Source: Rubidibacter lacunae KORDI 51-2 (GTDB lineage Bacteria > Cyanobacteriota > Cyanobacteriia > Cyanobacteriales > Rubidibacteraceae). Taken from it: 64,000 nt of DNA. Positions 16,975 to 26,405 of the stretch are shown in pieces. Made by a program: the position numbers and the translations under genes. The first letter of the stretch is position 1, and each line of letters opens with the position of its first letter. Under the pieces are notes generated by a model that did not search any database, was not told the origin of the DNA, and worked only from the letters and a program-made list of their open reading frames with translations. The stretch covers positions 62,001 to 126,000 of the forward strand of contig NZ_ASSJ01000070.1 in the NCBI RefSeq assembly GCF_000473895.1, read 5' to 3'.

Positions 16975-19674
16975 ATGTCCTTTGTCGGCCTGCATATCCA
17001 CAGCGACTACAGCCTGCTTGATGGCGCGTCGCAACTTCCTGCCTTGATCGATCGCGCAGTCGAACTCGGAATGCCTGCCATTGCTTTAACCGACCACGGC
17101 GTGATGTATGGGGCGATCGAGCTCATGAAGCTGTGCAACAGCAAAGGCATCAAGCCAATTGTCGGCAACGAGATGTACGTCATCAATGCCGATAGCATCG
17201 AGCAGAAAGGCCGCTTCCGACGCTATCACCAGGTCGTCCTTGCCAAGAATCTGAAGGGTTATAAGAACTTGGTCAAGCTGACGACTAAGTCTCACCTTAA
17301 AGGAATGCAGGGCAAAGGCATTTTCTCGCGTCCCTGCGTCAACAAGCCGTTGCTCGAGGAATATCGCGAAGGTTTGATCGTCACAAGCGGTTGTCTCGGC
17401 GGCGAAGTGCCACAACGTCTGCTGGCGGGCGATACAGTCGGCGCGCGGGAAGTGGCAAGTTGGTACAAACAGCGCTTCGGCGACGATTACTACCTCGAAA
17501 TTCAAGATCACGGCTCGTCCGAGGATCGGATCGTCAATGTTGGGATTGCCGCGATCGCTCGCGAGTTGGAGATCGAGATCGTCGCAACCAACGACTCCCA
17601 CTTCATCTCCTGCAACGACGTCGAAGCTCACGACGCACTGATTTGCATTCAAACCGGCAAGCTCGTCACCGACGACAAACGCTTGCGATATAGCGGTACG
17701 GAATACCTCAAATCTGCTGACGAAATGCGGCAATTGTTCCGCGACCATTTACCCGACGAGATCGTTAACGAGGCGATCGCCAACACCCTAAAAGTTGCCG
17801 AAAAGGTCCAACGATACAACCTTTTCGGCGAGCCGCGCATTCCCGACTTTCCCGTACCCAGCAGTCATACCCCCGATAGCTACCTCGAAGAATTGTCTTG
17901 GCAGGGATTGTTGGCACGCATGAACTGCCGCACGGCAAGCGAAATCGACACTAGCTACAAAGATCGGTTGGAGCGCGAGCTCAAAATCATTCAACAAATG
18001 GGGTTCTCGACGTACTTTCTGGTCGTCTGGGATTACATCAAATATGCACGCGATCGTGCAATTCCTGTCGGACCGGGGCGCGGTTCGGCAGCAGGGTCTC
18101 TAGTGGCTTACGTTTTACAGATTACGAACATCGACCCCGTCCACCACGGTCTGTTGTTCGAGCGCTTCCTCAATCCCGAACGCAAGTCGATGCCCGATAT
18201 CGACACCGACTTTTGCATCGACCGCCGCGATGAAGTGATCGACTACGTCAGCAAACGATACGGTGCCGAACGCGTCGCGCAGATCATTACCTTCAACCGC
18301 CTGACTTCAAAGGCCGTGCTCAAAGATGTCGCGCGCGTACTCGATGTTCCATACGCCGAGTCGGATCGCATGGCCAAGATGATTCCGGTGTCGCGCGGGA
18401 AACCCGCGCCGCTCAAAACGATGATTTCTCCGCAAACTCCGGAGCCGGAATTCAAACAACGTTATGAAGAGAAACCGCACGTTCGGCGCTGGGTAGATAT
18501 GGCCATTCGCATTGAAGGAACGAACAAAACCTTCGGCGTCCATGCAGCGGGTGTAGTGATTTCTGCCGAACCGTTAGACGAGATCGTACCGCTGCAGCTC
18601 AACAACGACGGTACGGCGATCACGCAATATTACATGGAAGATCTCGAAGCCCTCGGTCTCCTAAAAATGGACTTTCTGGGCTTGCGAAACCTAACAACCA
18701 TTCAGCGCTCGGCGGATCTAATCGAACAAAACCAAGGTATCAAGCTCGATCTAGACGAGCTGCCATTGAGCGAACGTAAAGCTCGCGAGATCTTAGCGAA
18801 GGGCGAACTCAAGAAGCACAAACTTCCGGCCGACATCGGAAAAACCTACAGCGCAATTTCCGGCGGTCAACTTGACGGCGTGTTTCAACTAGAATCTTCT
18901 GGCATGCTCAAGGTCGTGCAAGATCTTAAGCCCTCATGTCTGGAAGATCTATCCTCGATCTTGGCACTCTACCGCCCGGGGCCGTTGGACGCCGGACTAA
19001 TTCCCAAGTTCATCGATCGCAAGCACGGTCGCGAGCAAGTTCGCTACGAACACGAACTCCTCGAACCGATTCTGCAAGAAACCTATGCCGTGATGATCTA
19101 TCAAGAACAAATCATGCGGATTGCCCAAGATCTTGCAGGATATTCGCTCGGGCAGGCAGATTTGCTGCGAAGAGCGATGGGAAAAAAGAAAATCAAGGAG
19201 ATGGAAAAGCACCGCGAAAGTTTTGTCGCGGGATCGATGCAGAATGGCGTTAGCGAAGCGATCGCGCGACGCCTGTTCGAACAAATGGTCTTGTTTGCGG
19301 AATATTGCCTCAGCTACGACACCGAGGTCCTAACAGTTGAATACGGACCGCTGGCGATCGGTACGATCGTTTCGGAGCGCCTTGCTTGCACGGTGTATAC
19401 CGTCGATCGCAGCGGATTCTTGTATGCCCAAGCGATCTCTCAATGGCACGAGCGCGGCCGGCAAGACGTTTTCGAGTACGCGCTGGATAACGGGATGACA
19501 ATTCGCGCGACCAAAGACCACAAACTCATGACTGCAGACGGTCAGATGGTGGCTATCGACGACATCTTCACGCAGGGATTAACCCTCAAGGCGATCGACA
19601 CCGCCGCATTCGATCGAGCAGTCGCTGCAGCAGCAACTAGTATGGCAGGACCTACTTTGACGGAGCCTTTGTAA
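16975..19674 (+). CDS. dnaE: DNA polymerase III alpha subunit, N-terminal part, with split-intein N-half
   Basis: From ATG 16975 ([18 protein letters not shown], the conserved PHP-domain start) the protein has 899 residues. Residues 1-777 are the DnaE N-extein: the PHP domain, then the polymerase palm with [14 protein letters not shown] and [12 protein letters not shown], which carries catalytic Asp residues. It stops in the middle of the polymerase at LFAEY and continues into the intein N-half. In cyanobacteria the remainder of DnaE is encoded by a distant gene carrying intein-C, and protein trans-splicing joins them. The C-terminal gene is not in this window. The frame is open back to 16837, overlapping the cupin gene, but that extension does not resemble DnaE. 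Confidence 0.97.
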   Translation: MSFVGLHIHSDYSLLDGASQLPALIDRAVELGMPAIALTDHGVMYGAIELMKLCNSKGIKPIVGNEMYVINADSIEQKGRFRRYHQVVLAKNLKGYKNLVKLTTKSHLKGMQGKGIFSRPCVNKPLLEEYREGLIVTSGCLGGEVPQRLLAGDTVGAREVASWYKQRFGDDYYLEIQDHGSSEDRIVNVGIAAIARELEIEIVATNDSHFISCNDVEAHDALICIQTGKLVTDDKRLRYSGTEYLKSADEMRQLFRDHLPDEIVNEAIANTLKVAEKVQRYNLFGEPRIPDFPVPSSHTPDSYLEELSWQGLLARMNCRTASEIDTSYKDRLERELKIIQQMGFSTYFLVVWDYIKYARDRAIPVGPGRGSAAGSLVAYVLQITNIDPVHHGLLFERFLNPERKSMPDIDTDFCIDRRDEVIDYVSKRYGAERVAQIITFNRLTSKAVLKDVARVLDVPYAESDRMAKMIPVSRGKPAPLKTMISPQTPEPEFKQRYEEKPHVRRWVDMAIRIEGTNKTFGVHAAGVVISAEPLDEIVPLQLNNDGTAITQYYMEDLEALGLLKMDFLGLRNLTTIQRSADLIEQNQGIKLDLDELPLSERKAREILAKGELKKHKLPADIGKTYSAISGGQLDGVFQLESSGMLKVVQDLKPSCLEDLSSILALYRPGPLDAGLIPKFIDRKHGREQVRYEHELLEPILQETYAVMIYQEQIMRIAQDLAGYSLGQADLLRRAMGKKKIKEMEKHRESFVAGSMQNGVSEAIARRLFEQMVLFAEYCLSYDTEVLTVEYGPLAIGTIVSERLACTVYTVDRSGFLYAQAISQWHERGRQDVFEYALDNGMTIRATKDHKLMTADGQMVAIDDIFTQGLTLKAIDTAAFDRAVAAAATSMAGPTLTEPL
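19306..19671 (+). other. DnaE split intein, N-terminal half (Int-N)
   Basis: This 122-residue segment starts at Cys778, the nucleophile of the first splicing step, in [14 protein letters not shown] (block A). Block B appears as [12 protein letters not shown] with the TxxH residues that activate the N-scissile bond. The half ends after an Ala-rich tail ([12 protein letters not shown]) that is longer than the 102-residue Npu form and close to the length of the Ssp form. The local extein sequence at the junction is AEY, as in other cyanobacterial DnaE inteins. Confidence 0.95.
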
Positions 19675-19742
19675 ACGAGCAGGCGGCAAGGCTACCCCCG
19701 TGTCAGGTCCAAGCAAGCTCCAAGGGCAATTGCCTGGGGAAA

Positions 19743-20260
19743 CTACTCTCTCCACTGTGAATCGATCAACCGACTTCCTTTTCCGTCGGCTGCAAAGGTG
19801 TTTACGATCGCTTCGCCATCGGATTGGGGCGCGGCAGATCGCAAGACGGCGGGCAATTCCGCACCGTAGAGCCCGCGCTTGATATGCTCTGGTGTTTCAG
19901 GAAACAACAAAACAATGGGTATCCCTGCTCGGCGGTTTCGCGAAAGCTGTGCCGATATGAAATCGGCATCACCCACTCCCAATGGCGATCGAACCGCACC
20001 CTCAGCTGCCTTTACCGCGTCAGGAGCGAAAAGAATCCCTCTCCCGTTCGGTGGAGAAGAACTCCATCATCAACGTCAAGTTTCACTTGCCACTCCGGGT
20101 AGCAGATCAAAATCGCAACATCACACGGCAGCTGCACAGCTGCTCTTTGCTCCCCCGACAGTCCGACAGCCTTAGCCTCTATTCGGACCCGCGCCAGCGG
20201 TAGGGGCAATGAGATCGGGCTCTGGACGATCAACGCAAGCTGGGGAGCGATTCAAGGTAG
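19743..20260 (-). pseudogene. Frameshifted and 5'-truncated remnant of an unknown protein gene
   Basis: Two leftward frames read as one protein if a frameshift near 20015-20030 is allowed. The upstream part (to about 20020) reads VRIEAKAVGLSGEQRAAVQ, then DVAILICYPEWQVKLDVDDG. After a one-base slip the text continues APDAVKAAEGAVRSPLGVGD, then GIPIVLLFPETPEHIKRGLYG, down to the stop at 19743. The joined text has normal globular composition, whereas the opposite-strand frames do not. An in-frame stop just upstream (around 20254) and the nearby palindrome cut off the N-terminus. I do not recognise the family. A sequencing error could explain the frameshift but not the missing 5' end. Confidence 0.4.
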
Positions 20261-20262
20261 GG

Positions 20263-20304
20263 GCGATCTCGCTGCAGCAGCTCGAGCTGCTGCAGCGAGA
20301 TCGC
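20263..20304. repeat. 42-bp perfect palindrome
   Basis: The sequence from GCGATCTCGC to GCGAGATCGC is its own reverse complement over all 42 bases, centred on CTCGAG between 20283 and 20284 with no spacer. It lies 65 bases beyond the 3' end of the leftward pilC. It could extrude as a cruciform, or act as a strong RNA hairpin at the end of the pil transcript. No T run follows on either strand. Confidence 0.9.
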
Positions 20305-20368
20305 TTTACTCCGGTAGGAACGCATCGTGGTGAGACGTTTTGACAGGAATAACTGGCGTCGCATGCCA

Positions 20369-21589
20369 CTACCCGATGGCATCAAAGACCTTGAACATCG
20401 GCATGTACATCGAGACCAAGATGACACCAACCAGGCATGCTACAACCACAATCATGACGGGTTCCAGAATGCTGGTCAGCGCTTTAACGGCCTGCTCGAC
20501 TTCTTGCTCGTAGAATTCCGCCACCTTCATTAGCATGGCGTCCACTTCACCCGTTTCCTCGCCAATGCTGATCATGGCAGTGGCGAGGGGTGGGAAAACG
20601 CGCTCGCGGATCAGCGCCGTACTGATCATGCCGCCTTTCTCGACTTCTCTCGATGTTGCCTCGATTGAGTTGGCAACCACTTGGTTGCCTGAGGTATCTT
20701 TAACAATCTCCAAACTCGTCAGGATCGGTACGCCCGATCGCGTTAGAGTTCCGAAGACGCGGCAGAAACGGGCCACAGCAGACTTCTGATTGAGATCGCC
20801 CAAAACCGGAATCTTAAGGAGCAGCATGTCGATCTGCAGGCGGCCGGCCGGCGTCTTGTAATACTGCCGGATCAAAAGCACGATCGCGATTGCTACACCC
20901 ACTACCAATGCAGCTCTCCAACTGCGCAAGACATCGCTAACTTGCAGCATCAGGCGAGTGATGAGCGGTAGCTCTACGCCGAGGTCTTCGAAGATCTCTC
21001 CGAAAATCGGAATCAAAAAGATTGCCATCCCAAAGAACACTGCTACCGCGAAGAGCATGACCGCCACTGGGTAAGCCATCGCAGCTTTGATTTGCCCTTG
21101 TAGGCGAGCCAAATCTTCCAGCAACTTGGCTAAGCGATCGAGCACTTCGTCGAGCACGCCACCCGTTTCACCAGCTTCGATCATGCTGACATAGAGGCGA
21201 TCGAAACACTGCGGCTGTTTCCCCATCGCTTCGGAAAGATTGATCCCTTGCTGCACGTCTCGATCGATCGCCGCAATGGACTTGCGCAATTTCGGATTGC
21301 GCGTCTGTTCGCCCAACACCGCCAAACCCCGCGTAATGCCAACTCCAGCATCAACGAGCGCCGAGAACTGACGCGAGAATATTGCTTTATCCTTAACACC
21401 AACCCCAGACAGGCGCTCTTCAATGGCGGACAGGTCCAGGTTCATGTTGATACTCGCTCGCTTCGCCTGTCCGACGCGCGCGTACTTGCTCAGCAGCATG
21501 CGCTGCGCTTGAGCGGGAGAAGGAGCCACAACTTTCTCTTTCAGCCGCTTCCCGGATGCATCTAGAACGTCGACAACAAACGTCGGCAT
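20369..21589 (-). CDS. pilC: Type IV pilus inner-membrane platform protein PilC
   Basis: The 406-residue protein is a GspF/PilC-type platform. It has two GspF domains, with FSRQFSALVDAGVGITRGLAVL and FCRVFGTLTRSGVPILTSLEIV as the matching repeats. Membrane helices occur near residues 170-205, 220-245 and at the C-terminus (VMIVVVACLVGVILVSMYMPMF). PilC couples the PilB and PilT ATPases to pilin assembly and retraction. It is the last gene of the leftward pilB-pilT-pilC run, 92 bases after pilT. Confidence 0.95.
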   Translation of the reverse strand: MPTFVVDVLDASGKRLKEKVVAPSPAQAQRMLLSKYARVGQAKRASINMNLDLSAIEERLSGVGVKDKAIFSRQFSALVDAGVGITRGLAVLGEQTRNPKLRKSIAAIDRDVQQGINLSEAMGKQPQCFDRLYVSMIEAGETGGVLDEVLDRLAKLLEDLARLQGQIKAAMAYPVAVMLFAVAVFFGMAIFLIPIFGEIFEDLGVELPLITRLMLQVSDVLRSWRAALVVGVAIAIVLLIRQYYKTPAGRLQIDMLLLKIPVLGDLNQKSAVARFCRVFGTLTRSGVPILTSLEIVKDTSGNQVVANSIEATSREVEKGGMISTALIRERVFPPLATAMISIGEETGEVDAMLMKVAEFYEQEVEQAVKALTSILEPVMIVVVACLVGVILVSMYMPMFKVFDAIG

Positions 21590-21681
21590 GATTCACCTCG
21601 CTTTACCTGCTGGGTTGAAGAACGGACGGTACGCAGCTTACTGCAGGGCTGGTTCGAACCGCTCGTAGTCGAAATCTAAAA

Positions 21682-22791
21682 TTAACGTCTGGCCGCAACG
21701 CGCTTGCCCGTGGTTGCGCCAGCAGAAACCAAGCGCTGCAACTCGTCCGGTCGCGAGCTCTTGGACACTGCCTCCTCAAACGAGATTGTATTGCTATTGA
21801 CCAAGTTTGAGAGCGCTTGCTCCATCGTTTGCATGCCTAAACGCATTCCGGTCTGAATCGCCGAGTAAATCTGCGGGGTCTTTCCTTCGCGGACGAGGTT
21901 GGCAATTGCGGGCGTGACGATCATGAGCTCTTGTGCCAGCGCGCGTCCGAACTCACTGGGCTTCGGATCGGCCTTTTTAGCCAACGTTTGGCAGAAAACA
22001 GCGATCAACGAGTTGGAGAGCTGCGCGCGAATCTGTGCCTGCTGCCCAGCCGGAAACACGTCCACCATGCGGTCCACGGTACTAGCCGCCGAACTGGTGT
22101 GCAAAGTTCCAAGTACGAGGTGACCGGTTTCTGCTGCCGAAACTGCCAATGCGATGGTCTCGAGGTCGCGTAGCTCGCCCACGAGGATGATGTCAGGATC
22201 TTCACGCAATGCTGCCCTCAAGGCATCGGCAAAGGACTTTGTATCTTCACCTTTTTGACGCTGGTGGAAGAGACTCTTTTGATTCTCGAAGACATACTCG
22301 ATTGGGTCTTCAACCGTGAGGATGTGCTCCGACCGAGTGCGGTTGATCGAGTCAAGAATAGCTGCCAGTGTCGTCGTCTTACCGGAACCGGTCGGTCCGG
22401 TAACCAAAATCAACCCACGCGGTCGCGACGCCATGTCTCGAATGACATTCGGCAGGCCGAGTTTCTCAAATGTAGGAATTTTCGAAGTCAGCGCGCGCAG
22501 ACAAGCTGCATACGCACCGCGTTCCTTATAAACGTTGACGCGGAAGCGTGCCAATCCCTTTACCCCGTAGGAACAATCGAGCTCCCAATGCTGCTCGAGG
22601 TGCTTGCGCTGGGTGTTGTTGAGCATGCTAAAGATCAACCGCTGCGTCTCTTGAGGCGAAAGCTCGCGTTCGTCGATCGGTCCGAGCTTGCCACTGACGC
22701 GGAAGTAAATTGGTGCATCCGCCTGGATGTGCATGTCCGAGCCACCGAGCTCGACAAGTTTCTCCATCAGGTCTTCGATCATCAACTCCAT
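21682..22791 (-). CDS. pilT: Twitching motility retraction ATPase PilT
   Basis: The 369-residue AAA-like ATPase has Walker A GPTGSGKTTTLAAI, an Asp box around ILTVEDPIEYVF, Walker B DIILVGELRDLETI and the His box ETGHLVLGTLHT. It also has the PilT marker sequence ending AIRAQLSNSL or a close form (IRAQLSNSLIAV). Length is normal for PilT. The enzyme powers pilus retraction, needed for twitching and often for DNA uptake. The N-terminus MELMIEDLMEKLVELGGSDMH is family-typical. Spacing to pilB is 102 bases. Confidence 0.96.
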   Translation of the reverse strand: MELMIEDLMEKLVELGGSDMHIQADAPIYFRVSGKLGPIDERELSPQETQRLIFSMLNNTQRKHLEQHWELDCSYGVKGLARFRVNVYKERGAYAACLRALTSKIPTFEKLGLPNVIRDMASRPRGLILVTGPTGSGKTTTLAAILDSINRTRSEHILTVEDPIEYVFENQKSLFHQRQKGEDTKSFADALRAALREDPDIILVGELRDLETIALAVSAAETGHLVLGTLHTSSAASTVDRMVDVFPAGQQAQIRAQLSNSLIAVFCQTLAKKADPKPSEFGRALAQELMIVTPAIANLVREGKTPQIYSAIQTGMRLGMQTMEQALSNLVNSNTISFEEAVSKSSRPDELQRLVSAGATTGKRVAARR

Positions 22792-22893
22792 GGGGATGTC
22801 CTCCGTGCGGGCGATCGCATTGGGTTACTGTTGGCTGCGAAGTCGTCATACAGAAGTATTCGGGCTCAAGTATTCGGGCTCAGGCTGAACGCA

Positions 22894-25017
22894 TTAATCT
22901 TGGAAGCGCGGTGTCAGGCAGTAAGGACAATCAAGCCAATCCGGCTGCAGTTCTGCTTTGCAGGTTTTGCATGTTAACGAACTCTTGCGCTTGGCTTTGA
23001 GTTCCGCTTCCAGTCCCGAGTCGGTAAATGTTACGCGCTCGACTTCTTCGAACGTAGTGTACCCGTCCCGCACGAGATTGAGACTATATGCCAGCAGCGT
23101 GTTCATCCCTTCCTCGACCGCCGCTTCCTTAATACGTTCGGTGGGCGCGCCCTCTGTGATGAGTGCCTGCAAGCGCTCGGTATTCCGCATGACTTCGTAG
23201 ACACCAACGCGACCCTTGTACCCCGAACCGTTGCATTTCTCGCAGAGTATGCCGCTTTTACGTGCTTCTTCAGCATCGTCTGCAGTCAATTTGTTGGCTC
23301 GGTAGAAGGTAATATCCCCCTCGTTAGCTGCTGACAGACCGAAACGCGCCAGCTCTGACTTGTCTGGGTGGTAAGGTATGCGGCATTCCGAGCAAACGCG
23401 ACGCATCAAGCGCTGTGCGAGGATACCGATGAGCGAACCCGAGATCATGAAGGGTTCTACGCCCATTTCATCCAAGCGAGCGATCGCGCCAGCCGCGTCG
23501 TTCGTGTGCAACGTCGTCAAAACCAAGTGACCTGTCAGCGCAGCTTCAATAGCAGTCTGCGCCGTCTCTCGGTCGCGAGTCTCACCCACTAAGATGATGT
23601 CCGGATCCTGCCGCAAGAAAGAGCGCAAGATCGAGGCGAAATCCATTCCTTTTTGCCGGAGTACCTGCACCTGCGTGATGCCCGGTAGCGAGTATTCAAT
23701 TGGGTCTTCTGCCGTATTAATATTAATTCCCGGATCGTTCCGTTCGGCCAAAATCGAATACAGCGTCGTAGATTTACCCGAACCCGTGGGTCCCGTCACG
23801 AGAATCAGTCCGAACGGCCGCCGTGCCATCTCGCGCACGAGCTCGAGCGAGTCATCATCGGTAATGAGTTTGTCCAAACCGAGCTGCGTGGCACTATTGT
23901 CCAGAATCCGCAGAACGATTTTCTCGCCGAAGCGCGACGGAATTGTGCTGACGCGAAAGTCGACGTTGCGGCGCTTGAATTTGCGGCGAATTCGTCCGTC
24001 TTGGGGCACCCGTCGTTCGGCGATGTCCAGGTCGGCCATAATCTTAAATCGCGCCGCCACAGCAGGAGCAATCTTCGGCGGCAGGGGATCGAAAGATTGC
24101 TGCAACACCCCATCTTTGCGGAAGCGGATGCGCAAGTATTTCTCTTGCGGTTCGATATGGATGTCCGACGAACCTTCCTGGATTGCCTTGATCAAAATCA
24201 TGTTCACGAGGTTGATGACCGGTGCGCCTTTTGCCTCGGTAAGGGCAGAAGTTAGGTCGTCATCCAACTCATCTCCAGCTTCTTCAGGGCCGAGGTCGAA
24301 GTCGCCCAGTCCGGAGAGATCGACGAAGTCCACTTCGACGTCGTCTTGGTCGCCCTCGTCGTCGTCACGTTGGATCTGCTGGTTTTGCAACTCCTGAACG
24401 AGGCGAGCAAGCGGATCGTCCTGCAGGTCGTGCTTTAGTTTCTGCTGCTGCTTTTGCTGCTTTTGCTTCTTTTGCTGCGCGTCGAGATAGGGCTGAATAT
24501 TGTATTGGAAGTCTTCTAAAGCCATCACCAAGCGCTGCATCTTGATGCCCTTAGGACGCAACATCAGGTTGAGATCGTCTTGAGCTGCCAAGTTGTCAGG
24601 CTCAACCATGGCGACGACCAGCGTTGGGGGGTCTTCGTATCGAGCTAAGGGCAACACCTTGTGACGACGACAGATATCGATCGGAACGAGATCGTTGACC
24701 AGTGCACCGACCTTGTCGTGATCGACTTGGTCGATCTCGGGGTCGAGGGACTCGACGCCGAAAAGAATCTTCAGTTCGAAGAGATGGTGGCGTTTGTATT
24801 GCCGCAGCAGCTCGGGCGGCAATTCGCGACCCATCATCTCTGCTAACACCTGCGTCAGCGGCTCGCCAGTCTCCTGAACCCTCGTTCGGGCTTCTTGAAG
24901 CTGCCGAACATCGTTGACGAATTCAGCCTGAATTAACTTATTCTCAAATGGGGAGTAGTCTTTCCTTGACGCGACCAGCGCGCGCGACCGCTTCTTTGCG
25001 GAAAATGAGCTATTCAT
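22894..25017 (-). CDS. pilB: Type IV pilus assembly ATPase PilB (GspE family) with C-terminal Cys motif
   Basis: The 707-residue extension ATPase contains an N-terminal MshEN-like region, a Gln/Lys-rich stretch near residues 180-200 and an acidic stretch near 220-260. The ATPase core follows, with Walker A GPTGSGKSTTLYS, DPDIILVGETRDRET and LTTLHTNDA. The zinc tetracysteine module is split as CSEC and CEKC. Beyond the usual end there is a short tail with two more Cys pairs, CKTC and CPYC, which look like a zinc ribbon. The gene leads the pilB-pilT-pilC run and is divergent from grpE. Confidence 0.95.
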   Translation of the reverse strand: MNSSFSAKKRSRALVASRKDYSPFENKLIQAEFVNDVRQLQEARTRVQETGEPLTQVLAEMMGRELPPELLRQYKRHHLFELKILFGVESLDPEIDQVDHDKVGALVNDLVPIDICRRHKVLPLARYEDPPTLVVAMVEPDNLAAQDDLNLMLRPKGIKMQRLVMALEDFQYNIQPYLDAQQKKQKQQKQQQKLKHDLQDDPLARLVQELQNQQIQRDDDEGDQDDVEVDFVDLSGLGDFDLGPEEAGDELDDDLTSALTEAKGAPVINLVNMILIKAIQEGSSDIHIEPQEKYLRIRFRKDGVLQQSFDPLPPKIAPAVAARFKIMADLDIAERRVPQDGRIRRKFKRRNVDFRVSTIPSRFGEKIVLRILDNSATQLGLDKLITDDDSLELVREMARRPFGLILVTGPTGSGKSTTLYSILAERNDPGININTAEDPIEYSLPGITQVQVLRQKGMDFASILRSFLRQDPDIILVGETRDRETAQTAIEAALTGHLVLTTLHTNDAAGAIARLDEMGVEPFMISGSLIGILAQRLMRRVCSECRIPYHPDKSELARFGLSAANEGDITFYRANKLTADDAEEARKSGILCEKCNGSGYKGRVGVYEVMRNTERLQALITEGAPTERIKEAAVEEGMNTLLAYSLNLVRDGYTTFEEVERVTFTDSGLEAELKAKRKSSLTCKTCKAELQPDWLDCPYCLTPRFQD

Positions 25018-25465
25018 GGCTGGAAGACTTACCTTGCTTGTAGAACCATTACGAGCTGCTATTCACGGATAAAGCGAAGCTTCACATCGGCATACCCGAG
25101 CGGCCAGCTGCAACATATTACATATTTTTAGTTCGCTTTTTCAGATTGCCAGCGCGGTAACACTGCCCCACCGATTTCCCCTCACATAGGAGTTACGCGT
25201 TATCATCGCGACACTCGACACACCTGGTTTGCACGGAGCTTTAGACAAAACTTATTTGCTACAGATTATGGCACTCTGTCAACAAAGGTAGCAAGTGACG
25301 AAAGACACAGTTGCCTCCGGGAAAGTCGGGGTATGGTTACGGTTAGTGCAACAGTCGACTTGCCCACGGGCAGCGGATCGTCGGCAGCAAGAGCGGTATG
25401 ATCGAATCTAGCAATCTGTTGTAGTTGCTGTCTTATTTCACTGATAGCCATCGAAACCCGACTGC
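25018..25465. other. Divergent intergenic region between pilB and grpE
   Basis: Promoters for the pil run and for the grpE-dnaK-dnaJ cluster should lie here. I looked for a CIRCE operator (TTAGCACTC-N9-GAGTGCTAA) and found none. No RNA gene or gene-like frame was seen. Confidence 0.5.
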
Positions 25466-26281
25466 ATGCACCGGCTAGAAACGCTTATGACTGACGAGTT
25501 GAACACGCCTACCCATTTACCCAGCGACTTTCCTGCCGATGAGGCGCACGAGCCCGACTCCGATAACGTCGTTGTCGAAGCGCTTGAAGAACTTCCGGAG
25601 GAATTGGATGAGGAGCAGGTTCTTGCCGAAGCACTTTCGGCTGGCTCCTCGGCAATAGAAGATGAATTCGAGAAAGAGGCGCGAGGACGAAACGAGCCGA
25701 ATGTAGCGGTTGCAGACGCAGACGCTGGCATCGGATCGCTCGCAGAACTCGAGCAACTGCGCGCGCAAGTCGAACAGGAATCTCAACAGCGCAATGCACT
25801 GCACGCGCAGGCACTTCGCATCGCAGCCGATTTTGAGAACTTCCGCAAGCGGACTCAAAAAGAGCGCGAAGAGCTCGATAGACAGGTCAAAATCAATATT
25901 ATCAACGAGTTGCTGCCAGTAATCGATAATTTCGAGCGCGCGCGTGCCCAAATCAAGCCCCAAACAGATGGGGAGATGTCCATTCATAAGAGCTACCAGA
26001 GCGTTTACAAACAGCTTGTCGATGGTCTCAAGCGTATGGGCGTATCGCCGATGCGTTCCGAAGGTCAAGAATTCGATCCGACCTATCACGAAGCTGTAAT
26101 GCGCGAGCCAACAGACGAATACGCTGAAGGAGTCGTAATCGAGCAGCTTGTACGCGGATATTTGCTCGGAGAGCGCGTTTTGCGGCATGCTCTCGTCAAA
26201 GTTGCTGTGGCTCCGGAGCCCGTGATAGGCTCAGAAACGGAGCCCGTGGATGAAGCCAGCCCTTCAGAAGAAGGGTCTTAG
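25466..26281 (+). CDS. grpE: Nucleotide exchange factor GrpE
   Basis: The 271-residue protein has a long acidic, probably disordered N-terminus (about 75 residues rich in Glu and Asp). A coiled-coil segment follows ([35 protein letters not shown]) and then the GrpE beta domain with [17 protein letters not shown]. GrpE releases ADP from DnaK. Either ATG 25466 or ATG 25487 may be the start; neither has a strong ribosome binding site. It is followed after 124 bases by dnaK. Confidence 0.95.
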   Translation: MHRLETLMTDELNTPTHLPSDFPADEAHEPDSDNVVVEALEELPEELDEEQVLAEALSAGSSAIEDEFEKEARGRNEPNVAVADADAGIGSLAELEQLRAQVEQESQQRNALHAQALRIAADFENFRKRTQKEREELDRQVKINIINELLPVIDNFERARAQIKPQTDGEMSIHKSYQSVYKQLVDGLKRMGVSPMRSEGQEFDPTYHEAVMREPTDEYAEGVVIEQLVRGYLLGERVLRHALVKVAVAPEPVIGSETEPVDEASPSEEGS

Positions 26282-26405
26282 GGCTTGCTTGCCACGAGCG
26301 GCACGCCTTATGAAAATAAAAAGGCATTAGAGCATTTCGCTCCTCAGCACTGCCGCTCGAAAAAAGATTGCTCGCAACTGCGTATTTGTTATTTCGTCCC
26401 AGATT

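Larger units (their letters stand above)
19675..20368. other. Convergent region between dnaE-N and pilC holding a gene remnant and a palindrome
   Basis: There is no intact gene in this 690-base stretch. It contains the frameshifted leftward remnant at 19743-20260 and the 42-bp perfect palindrome at 20263-20304, both listed separately. Confidence 0.5.

Noticed and set aside
21640-21665. GGTTCGAACC, a T-loop-like sequence between pilT and pilC
   Set aside because: No acceptor, D or anticodon stems can be built around it on either strand.
25018-25465. Possible CIRCE heat-shock operator ahead of grpE
   Set aside because: The inverted repeat TTAGCACTC-N9-GAGTGCTAA or a near version is not present.
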